Shown here piece after piece: positions 35,028 to 44,524 of a stretch of 64,000 nt of DNA. This stretch comes from Vallitalea guaymasensis (lineage in GTDB: Bacteria; Bacillota; Clostridia; Lachnospirales; Vallitaleaceae): the NCBI RefSeq assembly GCF_018141425.1, contig NZ_CP058561.1:1488001-1552000 (forward strand), read 5' to 3'. A program made the translations under genes and the position numbers. Positions within the stretch are counted from its first letter, which is position 1; each line of letters opens with the position of its first letter. Below the pieces are notes generated by a model. That model was given only the letters and a program-made list of their open reading frames with translations, was not told the origin of the DNA and made no database searches.

Positions 35028-35053
35028 ACCAAATGAAGTCTATTCTCTTTTTA
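35019..35053 (+). terminator. Terminator of the AraC-family gene
   Basis: AGAGAATAGAC and GTCTATTCTCT form an 11-bp stem followed by TTTTTATAT. The stop codon TAG is in the left arm. Confidence 0.9.
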
Positions 35054-35105
35054 TATATTTAGTTTCCTTAGGTCTTATGAACCTAAGTTAACTCCCCTCA
35101 TAAAA

Positions 35106-37451
35106 TTATTTATTACTTTCTTCTAGATTAGCAATAAAATCATATAGAATATCAATTGTCTCTGCTTTTGATTTAGTTTTTTTGATATTAGCAGTGTTTT
35201 CAATTAGTTTGTAATATTTAGCTAATCCAATATAACCTTGATCATCATTTGCTACACCTTCTTCTTTAGCAAAAATATCTGTATACTCAGCTAAATCTTT
35301 CTGTCCCATACCATTGATAATCCATTTTGTCATTTCCATTAAAGTTACTTTATGATTTTTATTGAAGTACTTACCATCTTCAATAATATTCATTCTTACA
35401 GCATCAACTACATATCTATAATATTCATCATCTTCATCTATATCTTTGAAGCTGATTTCATCATTACCAAAGTAATTTCGTTTAGCACTTGGTATATACT
35501 CATATTGTCTTGATAGTGTTAGAACAATCCATTTGATTGCATCTTTTTTAGTTAATGTTGCATTAGGTGAAAATTTATCGTTAGTTTCTCTTATGAATCC
35601 CATCTTGTTCATAAGTTTTATTGATTGTTCATATTTATTACCTTTTATATCTGTAAAATACTCCACCTCATCATTATCTTTGTATTCTTCTCCGCTATAA
35701 TCTAATAATTTACCATTTTCAACATCAATATATGAGAATCTGTATGGCTTCAATTTATAGACTAGGGCTAAATCTTTTAATGGTAATAAAACATTTTCTT
35801 TTTCTTCTTTGTCCTTATCTTTTAATTGTATTAACTCTTTCTCAAAACCAACTTGGTCATAAAATATCTTACTTGCTTTATCTTTAGCAATAATAGTTTT
35901 TGGTTCTTCAACTTCTATATTGTAGAACCAGTCAAATGAGAATCTTACAACTTCCTTAGTCTCTACATCAAATTCCATAGAAAAACCATTTCTACTATAT
36001 TCAATATCATTAATTACTCTTGTACCTTTTACATATGCCTTTACTTTTTCATCTTGTGATGGTTCTATATCAATAGAATATTCCTTCTTATCTATATTAG
36101 GGAACATATCACTCATAATACTTTGCGCTTTTTTATTTAGAGCATCAGTATCTATTTTAGCATTCTCTTCAATATCTTTTGACCTATTGTCATATTGCTC
36201 TTTTGTTATTTCACCTGCAGCTAACATGAGTTTTGCTTTCATTTCAAAATCTTCTTTTGTCAATTCTCCAGAAGCTAACTCTAATTTCAATCTATTGATT
36301 GAGTCATCATTCCTGTAAGAATGTTTATTATAATTTATTCTTAATATCTTACCAGAATCTGCATCTAATGTTACATTTACATATAAGTTATCTTCATCGT
36401 TCTGTAAAGTCATATTCCAGAATTTACCGTTTATTCCATTATACCAACCTTGATAGTTACTACGTTTAATATCAAGATTCTTGGTATCTGTTATTTTTGA
36501 TATTTTCTCTAAGATAGTCTTTTGAGCTTGTTCTCTAGAGATTGCACCTTCTTCAGGTATCATTTCTCTACCCATATCTAGACCATCAGCTTGCTTTTCG
36601 CTCTTTGTTGCTCCATTATAAACTATCTCATCTCCATTATATGAGTATATGTCTTCAACATTGTAGAATTTTTTTGATACTGAATCAAGAAGACCAGAAT
36701 TCATCATCTCATAATAATAAACAGGTTTTAGAGTTAATATAGTATTTTTATCATCTTCTTTGTTTACTTTTATATATTTTAATTTCAGTGCATCTTCTTT
36801 TTCAAAAATAGCTCTTGCCTCTTTTTCAGAGATCTCACCATTTTTCTTAGTGTATTTACTATCATCCCAAACAAACTTGAATCCAGTGATTTCACCAGTT
36901 ATTCCAGATACTGAGATTGATATATAATTATCTTTGAATATTTCATTGTTCATTTTTCTAGCATAAATAAATACATAATTATCTCTTCCATAATAAGAAA
37001 TATATCTATTGAACTTATCTTCATCTATCTCAACTAGTTCCTTCTTTATATCAGCATAATTATCATCAATATACTTTTCAGCTGTTTTTTTGACTTGGTC
37101 CTTAGTATATTTTAAAACTTCACCATCGTTTCTACCCCAATGTTCAAACTCGATGATTTTGCCTGTTTCAGCATCAGCTCTAACCTGAATATTCTTATCA
37201 TCTGATTCAAATATTAAGTTCCATACTTTTTTAAGATAATAATCATCAGTAGACAAACTTGAATCTTCTACTTCAAACTCTTTACCTATTTTTAATTCTT
37301 TCTTTACTATTTCTGCAATTTCATCCACTTTCAATATGCTGCTATCCGTTTCTTTTTCTTTCACAGCAACTAATTCATTAGCATAAATTCCTTGTGACAA
37401 CGTTAAAATGCATAATACGGTTGCCATAACTCTCTTCAACACTTTTCTCAT
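35106..37451 (-). CDS. Surface protein with YcdB/PepSY-like repeats and C-terminal SLH domains
   Basis: 781 residues with a signal peptide (MRKVLKRVMATVLCILTLSQ...YA-N). Several ~80-residue PepSY/YcdB-type repeats follow, each with a phrase such as VRADAETGKIIEFEHWG, VSVSGITGEITGFKF or VTLDADSGKILRIN. Residues ~600-775 hold S-layer-homology repeats (LMNKMGFIRETNDKFSPNAT, then ITFKDIDEDD-like and NHKVTLMEMTKWI), which bind cell-wall pyruvylated polymer. The middle carries a Lys/Glu-rich coiled region (~400-440) with a twice-repeated GE(L/I)TKE motif. The start is ATG 37451 after AAGGAGGA. It probably modulates cell-surface proteases; the function is not established. Confidence 0.85.
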   Translation of the reverse strand: MRKVLKRVMATVLCILTLSQGIYANELVAVKEKETDSSILKVDEIAEIVKKELKIGKEFEVEDSSLSTDDYYLKKVWNLIFESDDKNIQVRADAETGKIIEFEHWGRNDGEVLKYTKDQVKKTAEKYIDDNYADIKKELVEIDEDKFNRYISYYGRDNYVFIYARKMNNEIFKDNYISISVSGITGEITGFKFVWDDSKYTKKNGEISEKEARAIFEKEDALKLKYIKVNKEDDKNTILTLKPVYYYEMMNSGLLDSVSKKFYNVEDIYSYNGDEIVYNGATKSEKQADGLDMGREMIPEEGAISREQAQKTILEKISKITDTKNLDIKRSNYQGWYNGINGKFWNMTLQNDEDNLYVNVTLDADSGKILRINYNKHSYRNDDSINRLKLELASGELTKEDFEMKAKLMLAAGEITKEQYDNRSKDIEENAKIDTDALNKKAQSIMSDMFPNIDKKEYSIDIEPSQDEKVKAYVKGTRVINDIEYSRNGFSMEFDVETKEVVRFSFDWFYNIEVEEPKTIIAKDKASKIFYDQVGFEKELIQLKDKDKEEKENVLLPLKDLALVYKLKPYRFSYIDVENGKLLDYSGEEYKDNDEVEYFTDIKGNKYEQSIKLMNKMGFIRETNDKFSPNATLTKKDAIKWIVLTLSRQYEYIPSAKRNYFGNDEISFKDIDEDDEYYRYVVDAVRMNIIEDGKYFNKNHKVTLMEMTKWIINGMGQKDLAEYTDIFAKEEGVANDDQGYIGLAKYYKLIENTANIKKTKSKAETIDILYDFIANLEESNK

Positions 37452-37556
37452 AAATATCCTCCTTAACATTTTAAATAACTACGTAATTTTTCCATCCCTA
37501 GTTAGACGAAAGTCCTTGGTAAAAAGTTCCACTCTTACTATAATATTTTTCACATT

Positions 37557-38183
37557 TTATTTTGCTATAGTAACCTTTTTCATTTTTCTATACTCTTTCT
37601 CCGATAATAATGCAAAAATAACAAATGCTATAAAGAAAACAGGAATTAAATACCATATAAAACCTCTTAATAGTACAATAGGTGTCTCAATAAGAAATGC
37701 TTTCCAAAAAGCTGCTCCCGACCTCTCCCATAATCCTGGTGTATAATATAATAACTTTGGGTGTAGAAGTGCATTTATATCAATAGTATTCGATAAGCAA
37801 AATGATATAAAAATAGTCAAATAGCACATTGCTAAAGACATCCATACATTAGATAACCTTTTATATCTACCAGCTTTTGATGAAAGATCAGAAAATATAT
37901 CAGAATCACTACTTTCATCAATTCTCTTAAAATATTGAGCTCCACAAGAACGATTTCCACAAATATGTTCCCAACCACTATCTTTAAACAACATCAAATA
38001 ATCTTCATAAGCATCCCTCTTATTAAAAACTCTATAATCAACCTTAATAACCGTATCCTCTGGCTCTCCTTTACAAAATCTGTATCTTGTTGATTTCCCC
38101 TTCAACTGCCATCCATTCCTAGCCATTTCATTCAACCATTTTTCTTCCTTATCAAAATTCACGAATATCTTAAATTTCTTCAT
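37557..38183 (-). CDS. DUF2812-domain membrane protein
   Basis: The N-terminal ~110 residues match DUF2812 (FVNFDKEEKWLNEMARNGWQ, then YEDYLMLFKDSGWEHICGN). Two or three membrane helices follow (LSNVWMSLAMCYLTIFISFC and FIWYLIPVFFIAFVIFALLS). The gene overlaps the end of the PadR gene by 14 bases (ATG 38183 within GATACTGATGAAGAAATTTAA), the usual PadR-DUF2812 pairing in Firmicutes. It is probably the regulator's target or partner in membrane stress; the role is unknown. Confidence 0.88.
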   Translation of the reverse strand: MKKFKIFVNFDKEEKWLNEMARNGWQLKGKSTRYRFCKGEPEDTVIKVDYRVFNKRDAYEDYLMLFKDSGWEHICGNRSCGAQYFKRIDESSDSDIFSDLSSKAGRYKRLSNVWMSLAMCYLTIFISFCLSNTIDINALLHPKLLYYTPGLWERSGAAFWKAFLIETPIVLLRGFIWYLIPVFFIAFVIFALLSEKEYRKMKKVTIAK

Positions 38184-38511
38184 CAGTATCACTACCTCCC
38201 ATCCCAAGACTTCTTTCCGTTATCTTTATAATATGCTGCATCCTCTTATAATCAAGAAGCAATATCTCTCTACCCTTATCAGTAATTAAATATACCTTTC
38301 TTCTCTTATCCTCACTCTTTACAGGCATAATAAATCCTAACTTCAATAAATTCTCAATGGCTCCATACAAAGTCCCAGCCGCTAATCTAACTTGCCCATC
38401 ACTTAACTCTTCCACCTTTTGCATAATCAAATATCCATGAGCCGGCTCATTCAATGCCAAAAGTATATAATAAACCGTCTCCGTAAGAGGAAGCTCCTTA
38501 TTCTTTTTCAT
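38170..38511 (-). CDS. PadR-family transcriptional regulator
   Basis: 113 residues with a PadR winged helix: LTETVYYILLALNEPAHGYL, then LAAGTLYGAIENLLKLGFIMP and a C-terminal dimer helix. PadR proteins repress their own operon and release on envelope or drug signals. Two palindromes (TACAGTT-N-AACTGTA type) lie directly upstream at 38565-38579 and 38591-38609, and are very likely its operators. It is co-transcribed with the DUF2812 gene. Confidence 0.93.
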   Translation of the reverse strand: MKKNKELPLTETVYYILLALNEPAHGYLIMQKVEELSDGQVRLAAGTLYGAIENLLKLGFIMPVKSEDKRRKVYLITDKGREILLLDYKRMQHIIKITERSLGMGGSDTDEEI

Positions 38512-38564
38512 CCATCATCAAACTCCCATATCTTATTATACAGCAAAACTATATATCCAAACTA

Positions 38565-38609
38565 TACAGTTAAACTGTACAAACTAATTATATACAGTTG
38601 AACTGTATA
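38565..38609. promoter_or_regulatory. Two tandem PadR operator palindromes
   Basis: TACAGTTAAACTGTA (38565-38579) and TATACAGTTGAACTGTATA (38591-38609) are perfect palindromes 26 bases apart, centre to centre about 28. They lie 54-98 bases upstream of the PadR start codon, the right position for autoregulation. Confidence 0.75.
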
Positions 38610-38737
38610 TGTCAACATTTTTTATAAAAAACACTATAAATTCCCTTAGGAATATTAGGTATAGAAAAAATACCCAACCACTAACCAATGTCAGATATCT
38701 TCAAACACCCAAACTCCAGAGCGCCAAACCATAAGAT

Positions 38738-38843
38738 AAACCATATATAATGATAAGAACGATTTTTACAGCTTGTTGCCATTCCTTCCAAATCAGATAA
38801 AAGCAACAAATGTAACGAGAGTGATTATCATTATATATGGTTT
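38738..38843. repeat. Family B stem-loop element, copy B1
   Basis: A perfect 19-bp inverted repeat (38738-38756 with 38825-38843) encloses a 68-nt head containing GATTTTTACAGCTTGTTGCC and an inner GTTGC/GCAAC pair. The second copy is at 61058-61162. Confidence 0.9.
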
Positions 38844-38880
38844 CAACACATCTTTGTTGTCCACTAAACTTTTTATTTAA

Positions 38881-39537
38881 TCATTTATCCACCCTTTTAC
38901 CAATAACCCTACCTACTGCAATATAAACTCCCCCAGCTACAATATAACACCCACACAAAACAACAACAGAAACCACTAATCCATCCCAACCAATCTTAGG
39001 CACATATAAAAAAGGATAAAAATACCTTCCAGTCATCCCCCCATAAATCAATAAATACCCCAAATAAACCAAAGGATACACCAACCACTTTACAACATTC
39101 CTCCACTCATACCTATCTTCCTTATGTCCCTTAAATTCATAAAACACCCAATCTATCATAAAAGCCACAGGCGTAATATAATGACTAATAAAAGCCAACA
39201 AAGCCTCTATTCCCTCTGGCGCCCACAATCCACTCAATAATACAGCATAAATAACAAATGTAAAAGATATATACAAAGTTATTGCACCTTTATAAAAAGA
39301 ACTCAATATCTTAAAATCCCTATTAGTCAACCTAGCAACAATAGCAATAGTAAACCACACCAAAACTAAAATATTAGTCTGAATAGTATAATGACTTACC
39401 GAATCCAATAAAGCTCCACCTACACTTGTTCCAGCACCTCTATTCATGACCTTGAATATAAAATGTCCAAATAATCCAATCCAACCTATTACCGCAAAAA
39501 CTATACGATATATAAGTAACTTATCAATCTTCTTCAT
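38881..39537 (-). CDS. Pr6Pr-type six-helix membrane protein
   Basis: About 218 residues with six hydrophobic helices. It has the pattern of Pr6Pr/FAR-17a-like bacterial membrane proteins: SHYTIQTNILVLVWFTIAI (~53-72), LLAFISHYITPVAFMIDWVF (~112) and a YFYPFLYV motif (~165). Function is unknown. The start is ATG 39537 after AGAGGAGTGATATT; an in-frame ATG lies six codons upstream without RBS. Confidence 0.8.
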   Translation of the reverse strand: MKKIDKLLIYRIVFAVIGWIGLFGHFIFKVMNRGAGTSVGGALLDSVSHYTIQTNILVLVWFTIAIVARLTNRDFKILSSFYKGAITLYISFTFVIYAVLLSGLWAPEGIEALLAFISHYITPVAFMIDWVFYEFKGHKEDRYEWRNVVKWLVYPLVYLGYLLIYGGMTGRYFYPFLYVPKIGWDGLVVSVVVLCGCYIVAGGVYIAVGRVIGKRVDK

Positions 39538-39629
39538 AATATCACTCCTCTTCATTTAGTGATATTATATTATAATATTTCAATAGATACTTTTAATATT
39601 TATGCATAACTTGTAGAATTATTGCATGT

Positions 39630-40718
39630 TCAACTAAAATCTCTTGGAGTTATCCCTTCTACCTTCTTAAAAACATTACTAAAATACTGAGAATCATTAA
39701 AACCCACTAACCCCGCTATTTCAGTCATAGTATATTTACCTAATTTTATAAGAAACTTTGCTTCTTCTATTCTTACATGCTGTATATATTCTGTTACCGT
39801 CATTTTCACTTCCTTCTTGAATTGTCTTGAAAGATGTGAAGAATTAATATGGAACAAGTCCGCTAAGGTCTTAGTACTGATACTCTCTCCATAATGTACT
39901 TTTACATATTGGCATATATCCTTTATTATCTTACTGCAATCAGGAAACCCTGAACTCTCGACAGCTTTACAATAATCTTCTACCAATAAATAGATTCTTT
40001 TCTTCAATTCAACTATACTGGATATACCAGAGATATCTTTTACAAATGTATCACTAATCCCTATAGCCTCTATTGGTGTAACTCCTCCTGCAATAATAGT
40101 TTTTCTAAGATTAGAACTAAAAATCATAGCATATCTTTTAAAATGGTCCAAGGTGTCTAATCCTTTATTTAATTTGAATGACATGAGCTTTTCCATATGT
40201 GTTATAGCCTCAAACGTACGCCCTTCCTGTACTGCATGAGATAATTCTTTCTCTATTTCAAAAACCATATTTATCACTTCTGAATATGGTATTATCTCTG
40301 GCTTAATCCTTGTAAGCTTTTCTTTGTCATCTATATGCTTGACACATTTTATCTGCTCGATTTGTTGGTTTTTCAATAATGATATACTTGTCACCGCAAT
40401 ATTATCAATTTCACTAATACTCAATATTTTAGTATTTTCATTTTCTCCACTATCATTTATACTACTTATCAGAAACGGTCCAACAACTAATTTTATACCA
40501 CTCCCATCATTAACATACAAATAGTTTTTATCATCTATATTATCAATATAATATTCATTCATACCATATTCCATCTTACTGACATCATATATATCCTGTT
40601 CAATATTTGCCTCGTTACCATTAAGGGTAAAACATTTATTCCCTTCTATATAAACAATATCCACTCCAAAAACTTGCTTTAATAGATTACATATTATTAA
40701 AATCCTTTTTACGCTCAT
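39630..40718 (-). CDS. AraC-family transcriptional regulator with unknown N-terminal domain
   Basis: 362 residues. The C-terminal ~100 residues are an AraC double HTH (ISTKTLADLFHINSSHLSRQ and YTMTEIAGLVGFNDSQYFSN, then GITPRDFS). The ~250-residue N-terminal part is not a cupin. It begins ILIICNLLKQVFGVDIVYIE and has a PocR/GAF-like start, then a helical section with SHAVQEGRTFEAITHMEKLM, as in some surface- and fermentation-linked AraC regulators. The target is not evident: FtsH is upstream and a Pr6Pr gene downstream. Confidence 0.88.
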   Translation of the reverse strand: MSVKRILIICNLLKQVFGVDIVYIEGNKCFTLNGNEANIEQDIYDVSKMEYGMNEYYIDNIDDKNYLYVNDGSGIKLVVGPFLISSINDSGENENTKILSISEIDNIAVTSISLLKNQQIEQIKCVKHIDDKEKLTRIKPEIIPYSEVINMVFEIEKELSHAVQEGRTFEAITHMEKLMSFKLNKGLDTLDHFKRYAMIFSSNLRKTIIAGGVTPIEAIGISDTFVKDISGISSIVELKKRIYLLVEDYCKAVESSGFPDCSKIIKDICQYVKVHYGESISTKTLADLFHINSSHLSRQFKKEVKMTVTEYIQHVRIEEAKFLIKLGKYTMTEIAGLVGFNDSQYFSNVFKKVEGITPRDFS

Positions 40719-40813
40719 GTCACACCTCTTCTTATATATGTTTTAACTTTTGTCATAGATTTATTATACTAAAATTAAACAGGTCTTAAAACATCAAGAT
40801 ACAAAAAATCAAT

Positions 40814-40846
40814 ACAAAAAAAGCCATATGAAAATTCATATGACTA
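40814..40846 (-). terminator. Terminator of the ftsH gene
   Basis: On the minus strand GTCATATGAATTTTCATATG forms a hairpin that ends GC and is followed by TTTTTTTG, 70 bases past the ftsH stop. Confidence 0.8.
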
Positions 40847-40915
40847 ATTGACTATATCATTGCTGATTACATAATTCACTTAATATTATCTTGCAATATT
40901 TCATACTTGCGTAAT

Positions 40916-42646
40916 CTATGCACAAATCTCGTCTATATCATTATTATCAATAGTTTCTTTTTCAATAAGCATACTTGCAATTCTACTAAGATATTCTTTG
41001 TTTTTTTCTAATGTATCTTTTGCACTTATATACGCTTTTTTGATTTCTTCTCTACATTGATCTATTATTGCTGTATCATTAACATTCGCTGATTCAAAAT
41101 TGAATAATCCGAACTTGTCATCCATACCATATTTTACAATATAGTCTTTTATAAGATTGGATGCTTTTTCAATATCGTTACTTGCACCAGTTGTTACACC
41201 ATCTTCTCCGAAAATGATTTCTTCAGCAACTCTACCTGCAAGCAAAACTTTTATATTACTAATAATTTCTTTTTTACTCTGATACATCTTATCTTTTGGT
41301 ATACTCATACTGAATCCACCAGCACCTCTGGTACTTGGTATTATAGTAACTTTTGATATAATGTTATCTGGTAATAATAACTTTGTCATGAGTGCATGTC
41401 CTGCTTCATGATATGCAGTTATCTGTCTGTCTTTATCAGTAATATTACTTCTATCCTTTTTCTCTGCACCAGCTATAACTGTATAGAAAGCTTTGTCTAT
41501 ATGTTGTTTTCTTATAGCTTTTTCATTACTGTTTGCTGTAATTATAGCAGCCTCATTCATGAGATTTTCTAACATGGCACCACTAAAATATACTGTATCC
41601 TTAGCTATACTATCAATATCTACTGTATCATGAATTGGCTTATTCTTGGCATGTAAAGATATTATAGCTCTTCTAGCATTATAGTCTGGCAACCCTATCT
41701 CAATCTGTCTATCGAATCTACCAGGTCTAAGTAATGCAGGGTCAAGTGTATCAATACGGTTAGTTGCAGCAATTACCACTATTCCCTCGTTATCATTAAA
41801 ACCTGACATCTCCGTAAGGAGAGCATTCAATGTTTGATCTCTTTCATCATTGCTTGCTGAAGCTTTACCTGCTCTTGTCTTACCGATTGCATCAATCTCG
41901 TCTATAAAAATAACTGCTTTTTCGCTTTTTTTGGCTTTTTTGAATAATTGTCTTATCCTGCTGGCACCAACCCCTACATACATCTGTATAAAATCAGAAC
42001 CACTTACTGCATAATAAGGTACGTCTGCCTCTCCAGCAACAGCTTTAGCCATAAGGGTTTTACCTGTTCCTGGTGGACCATATAATAATACACCTCTAGG
42101 CATTCTAGCTCCCATTGAAGAGTATTTTTCAGGTGTCTTAATAAAATCAATAATATCTCCTACTAAATCTTTTGCTTCTTCATTTCCAGCCACATTGCTG
42201 AAATTGACTACATTGTTATTATTTATCTTATTCTTATTGGCATCAACTATGACTTGTTTGTTATTGCCTGAACCTTTTCTGATATACCATAATACTCCAA
42301 TAAGAAGCAATCCAACACCAACAGTCTGAAAAGTTTTTTCAAGCCCAGAACTACTTCCAGCTCCTACTTTAATATCCTGTAATAACAGATATTCTTTGAA
42401 GCCATCCTTCAAGGGATTTGGAACTTTATATACTGTTTTGTCATTATCTTTCAACTTAACATACAACGTGTTATCATCAATTATAGTTACTTCCCCAACG
42501 GAACTTTGTTCAACATAGTTAACAAACTCATTATATGTCATTTCTTCATATTCTTTTTTAGTTAATAAAAACGTTGTAACAGATGCTATCAATATAAGAA
42601 CGCTAATCACTATAATAACCAACTTCTTATTTTTCACTTCATTCAC
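40916..42646 (-). CDS. ftsH: ATP-dependent zinc metalloprotease FtsH
   Basis: 576 residues, somewhat short for FtsH (600-700). Two membrane helices flank a small outer domain (~8-26 and ~107-122). The AAA+ module has Walker A GPPGTGKT (~190), Walker B FIDEIDAIGK (~245) and second-region SRH ATNRIDTLDPALLRPGRFD. The M41 protease has zinc motif HEAGH (~413). It is probably a second paralog beside the housekeeping gene, since it lacks the usual hpt/tilS neighbours and the long C-terminal tail. It degrades misfolded membrane and short-lived proteins. Confidence 0.95.
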   Translation of the reverse strand: MNEVKNKKLVIIVISVLILIASVTTFLLTKKEYEEMTYNEFVNYVEQSSVGEVTIIDDNTLYVKLKDNDKTVYKVPNPLKDGFKEYLLLQDIKVGAGSSSGLEKTFQTVGVGLLLIGVLWYIRKGSGNNKQVIVDANKNKINNNNVVNFSNVAGNEEAKDLVGDIIDFIKTPEKYSSMGARMPRGVLLYGPPGTGKTLMAKAVAGEADVPYYAVSGSDFIQMYVGVGASRIRQLFKKAKKSEKAVIFIDEIDAIGKTRAGKASASNDERDQTLNALLTEMSGFNDNEGIVVIAATNRIDTLDPALLRPGRFDRQIEIGLPDYNARRAIISLHAKNKPIHDTVDIDSIAKDTVYFSGAMLENLMNEAAIITANSNEKAIRKQHIDKAFYTVIAGAEKKDRSNITDKDRQITAYHEAGHALMTKLLLPDNIISKVTIIPSTRGAGGFSMSIPKDKMYQSKKEIISNIKVLLAGRVAEEIIFGEDGVTTGASNDIEKASNLIKDYIVKYGMDDKFGLFNFESANVNDTAIIDQCREEIKKAYISAKDTLEKNKEYLSRIASMLIEKETIDNNDIDEICA

Positions 42647-42790
42647 CCCTAAGTTAACATAATATAATAATTATACATGTTACAAGTATAATAATCCACT
42701 ATAAGTATTTAGAAATACTGTATATTGTTGGATATAACACTCAAATAGCACGATAAAATTATGTAAACTTATCCAAGGCTAACCAAGTAT

Positions 42791-44461
42791 TTATTTGTAG
42801 GATAACTTAATATCTTTTAATCTCTTCATAACGTCATTTCCACCTCTGCCAAAGTAGTCATGAAGTAATTTATATTCATTAAATAATTTTTCATAAATTT
42901 CATTGTTTTCTCTTATAGGCTTATAATATTCTTCTTTTACTTTTGACATCTTATCTACTGCTTCTATAATTGTATCGTAACCACCTTTATCTCTACCTGC
43001 TGCCACTGCACCAAACATTGCTGAACCTAGAGCTACGGCTTGGTTGGAATCACATATATGAATATCCATGTTAGTTACATCTGAATATATCTGCATCATC
43101 AAAGAGTTCTTCTGGGCTATACCCCCTGCCGCATATAATTCTTTTATTTCTACACCATATTCCTTGAATGTATCAATTATCATCTTAGTTCCGAAAGCCG
43201 TTGCTTCAATAAGCGCCCTATATATTTCTTCTGGTTTTGTAGTTAATGTACATCCCATAATTAAACCTGTCAAATCAGCATCAACCAATACCGAACGATT
43301 ACCGTTCCACCAATCAAGTGCTATTAATCCGCTTTCTCCAACTCTTAATTTGGAAGCTTTTTCAGTTAATAATGTATGAATGTTAATATCTTTCTCCTTA
43401 CATTCATTGATGTACTTTTCAGATATACAATTCTTTACAAACCAGCCAAAATGATCACCTACACATGCCTGACCAGCTTCATAACCTATAAAATCAGGTA
43501 ATATTCCATCTTCTACAAGCCCTGCAATACCAGGTACAATAATCTCATCTTTATTAAGCAACATATGACAGGTGGAAGTTCCCATAATCATCAGCATTTT
43601 ACTTTTTTCACATATACCCGCTGCTGGTACTGCCGCATGTGCATCTATAATAGCTACTGCAACAGCTGTTCCTTGTTTTAATCCAGTAAGATTCATACCT
43701 ACTTGGTTAATCTCACCTGCTTTATCCCCAAGAGGGTAAATATCTGTACTTATTTTATCTTCAACCATATTTCTGTATTTTTCATCTATTGCACCTAGAA
43801 ATTCTTTTGTTGGATAACCATTACGCTTATGCCATAACCCCTTATATCCTGCAAAACAGCTACTTCTTTTAACCTCTCCAGTTAACTTATATACTACCCA
43901 ATCTCCTGCTTCGATAAATTGGTCCGTTGCTTCATAGATTTCTGGAGCTTCATCAATGATTTGCATAACTTTTGGAATAAGCCATTCAGATGAAATTTTA
44001 CCACCGTATAACTTTGGAAAAGTCTCTCCTCTTTTTTTTGCTACTTCATTAATCTTGTCAGCATATTTTTGGGCAGCATGATGTTTCCATAACTTAACAT
44101 ATGCATGGGGATTACTCTTATACTTCTCATCAAAACATAAGGGTTCCATATTTTTGTCAACAGGTATTATAGTACACGCTGTAAAATCAACACCTACACC
44201 AATTACATCTTCTGTATTTACATTGTATTTCTCCAAAACCCCTTTTGTAACTGTTGATAGACAATATAAATAATCCTCTGGGTGTTGAAGTGCCCAGTCA
44301 GGTGGTAATTTAGTTATATTATCTGGTAATACCTCTTCCATAACTGCGTGAGGATAAGACTGTTCATAGTCCCCAATTTCATTACCTGTATCCACTTCAA
44401 CCAATAACGCTCTACATGATTGTGTACCGTAATCAATTCCTAGACAATATTTTTTTTCCAT
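42791..44461 (-). CDS. araB: Ribulokinase (FGGY family)
   Basis: 556 residues, the normal length of AraB. It starts GIDYGTQSCRALLVEVDTG, with VGVDFTACTIIPVD (~98), KLWKHHAAQKYADKI (~130) and AGDWVVYKLTGEVKRSSCFAG (in two parts, ~195-215), and the late ATP-site segment YAAGGIAQKNSLMMQIYSDV (~425-445). It phosphorylates ribulose, typically L-ribulose from L-arabinose. It lies 63 bases after a LacI regulator on the same strand; araA and araD are not in the window. Confidence 0.92.
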   Translation of the reverse strand: MEKKYCLGIDYGTQSCRALLVEVDTGNEIGDYEQSYPHAVMEEVLPDNITKLPPDWALQHPEDYLYCLSTVTKGVLEKYNVNTEDVIGVGVDFTACTIIPVDKNMEPLCFDEKYKSNPHAYVKLWKHHAAQKYADKINEVAKKRGETFPKLYGGKISSEWLIPKVMQIIDEAPEIYEATDQFIEAGDWVVYKLTGEVKRSSCFAGYKGLWHKRNGYPTKEFLGAIDEKYRNMVEDKISTDIYPLGDKAGEINQVGMNLTGLKQGTAVAVAIIDAHAAVPAAGICEKSKMLMIMGTSTCHMLLNKDEIIVPGIAGLVEDGILPDFIGYEAGQACVGDHFGWFVKNCISEKYINECKEKDINIHTLLTEKASKLRVGESGLIALDWWNGNRSVLVDADLTGLIMGCTLTTKPEEIYRALIEATAFGTKMIIDTFKEYGVEIKELYAAGGIAQKNSLMMQIYSDVTNMDIHICDSNQAVALGSAMFGAVAAGRDKGGYDTIIEAVDKMSKVKEEYYKPIRENNEIYEKLFNEYKLLHDYFGRGGNDVMKRLKDIKLSYK

Positions 44462-44524
44462 CTAGTTAGCCTCCTAATATTTTTTTATATTAATAAATAA
44501 TTTATATAATTATTAAATATAATT

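Larger units (their letters stand above)
38512..38880. other. Intergenic region with PadR operators and a family B element
   Basis: It contains the PadR promoter with two operator palindromes, a third half-like site (TATACAGCAAAACTATATA near 38537), and stem-loop element B1 at 38738-38843. There is no gene. Confidence 0.6.
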
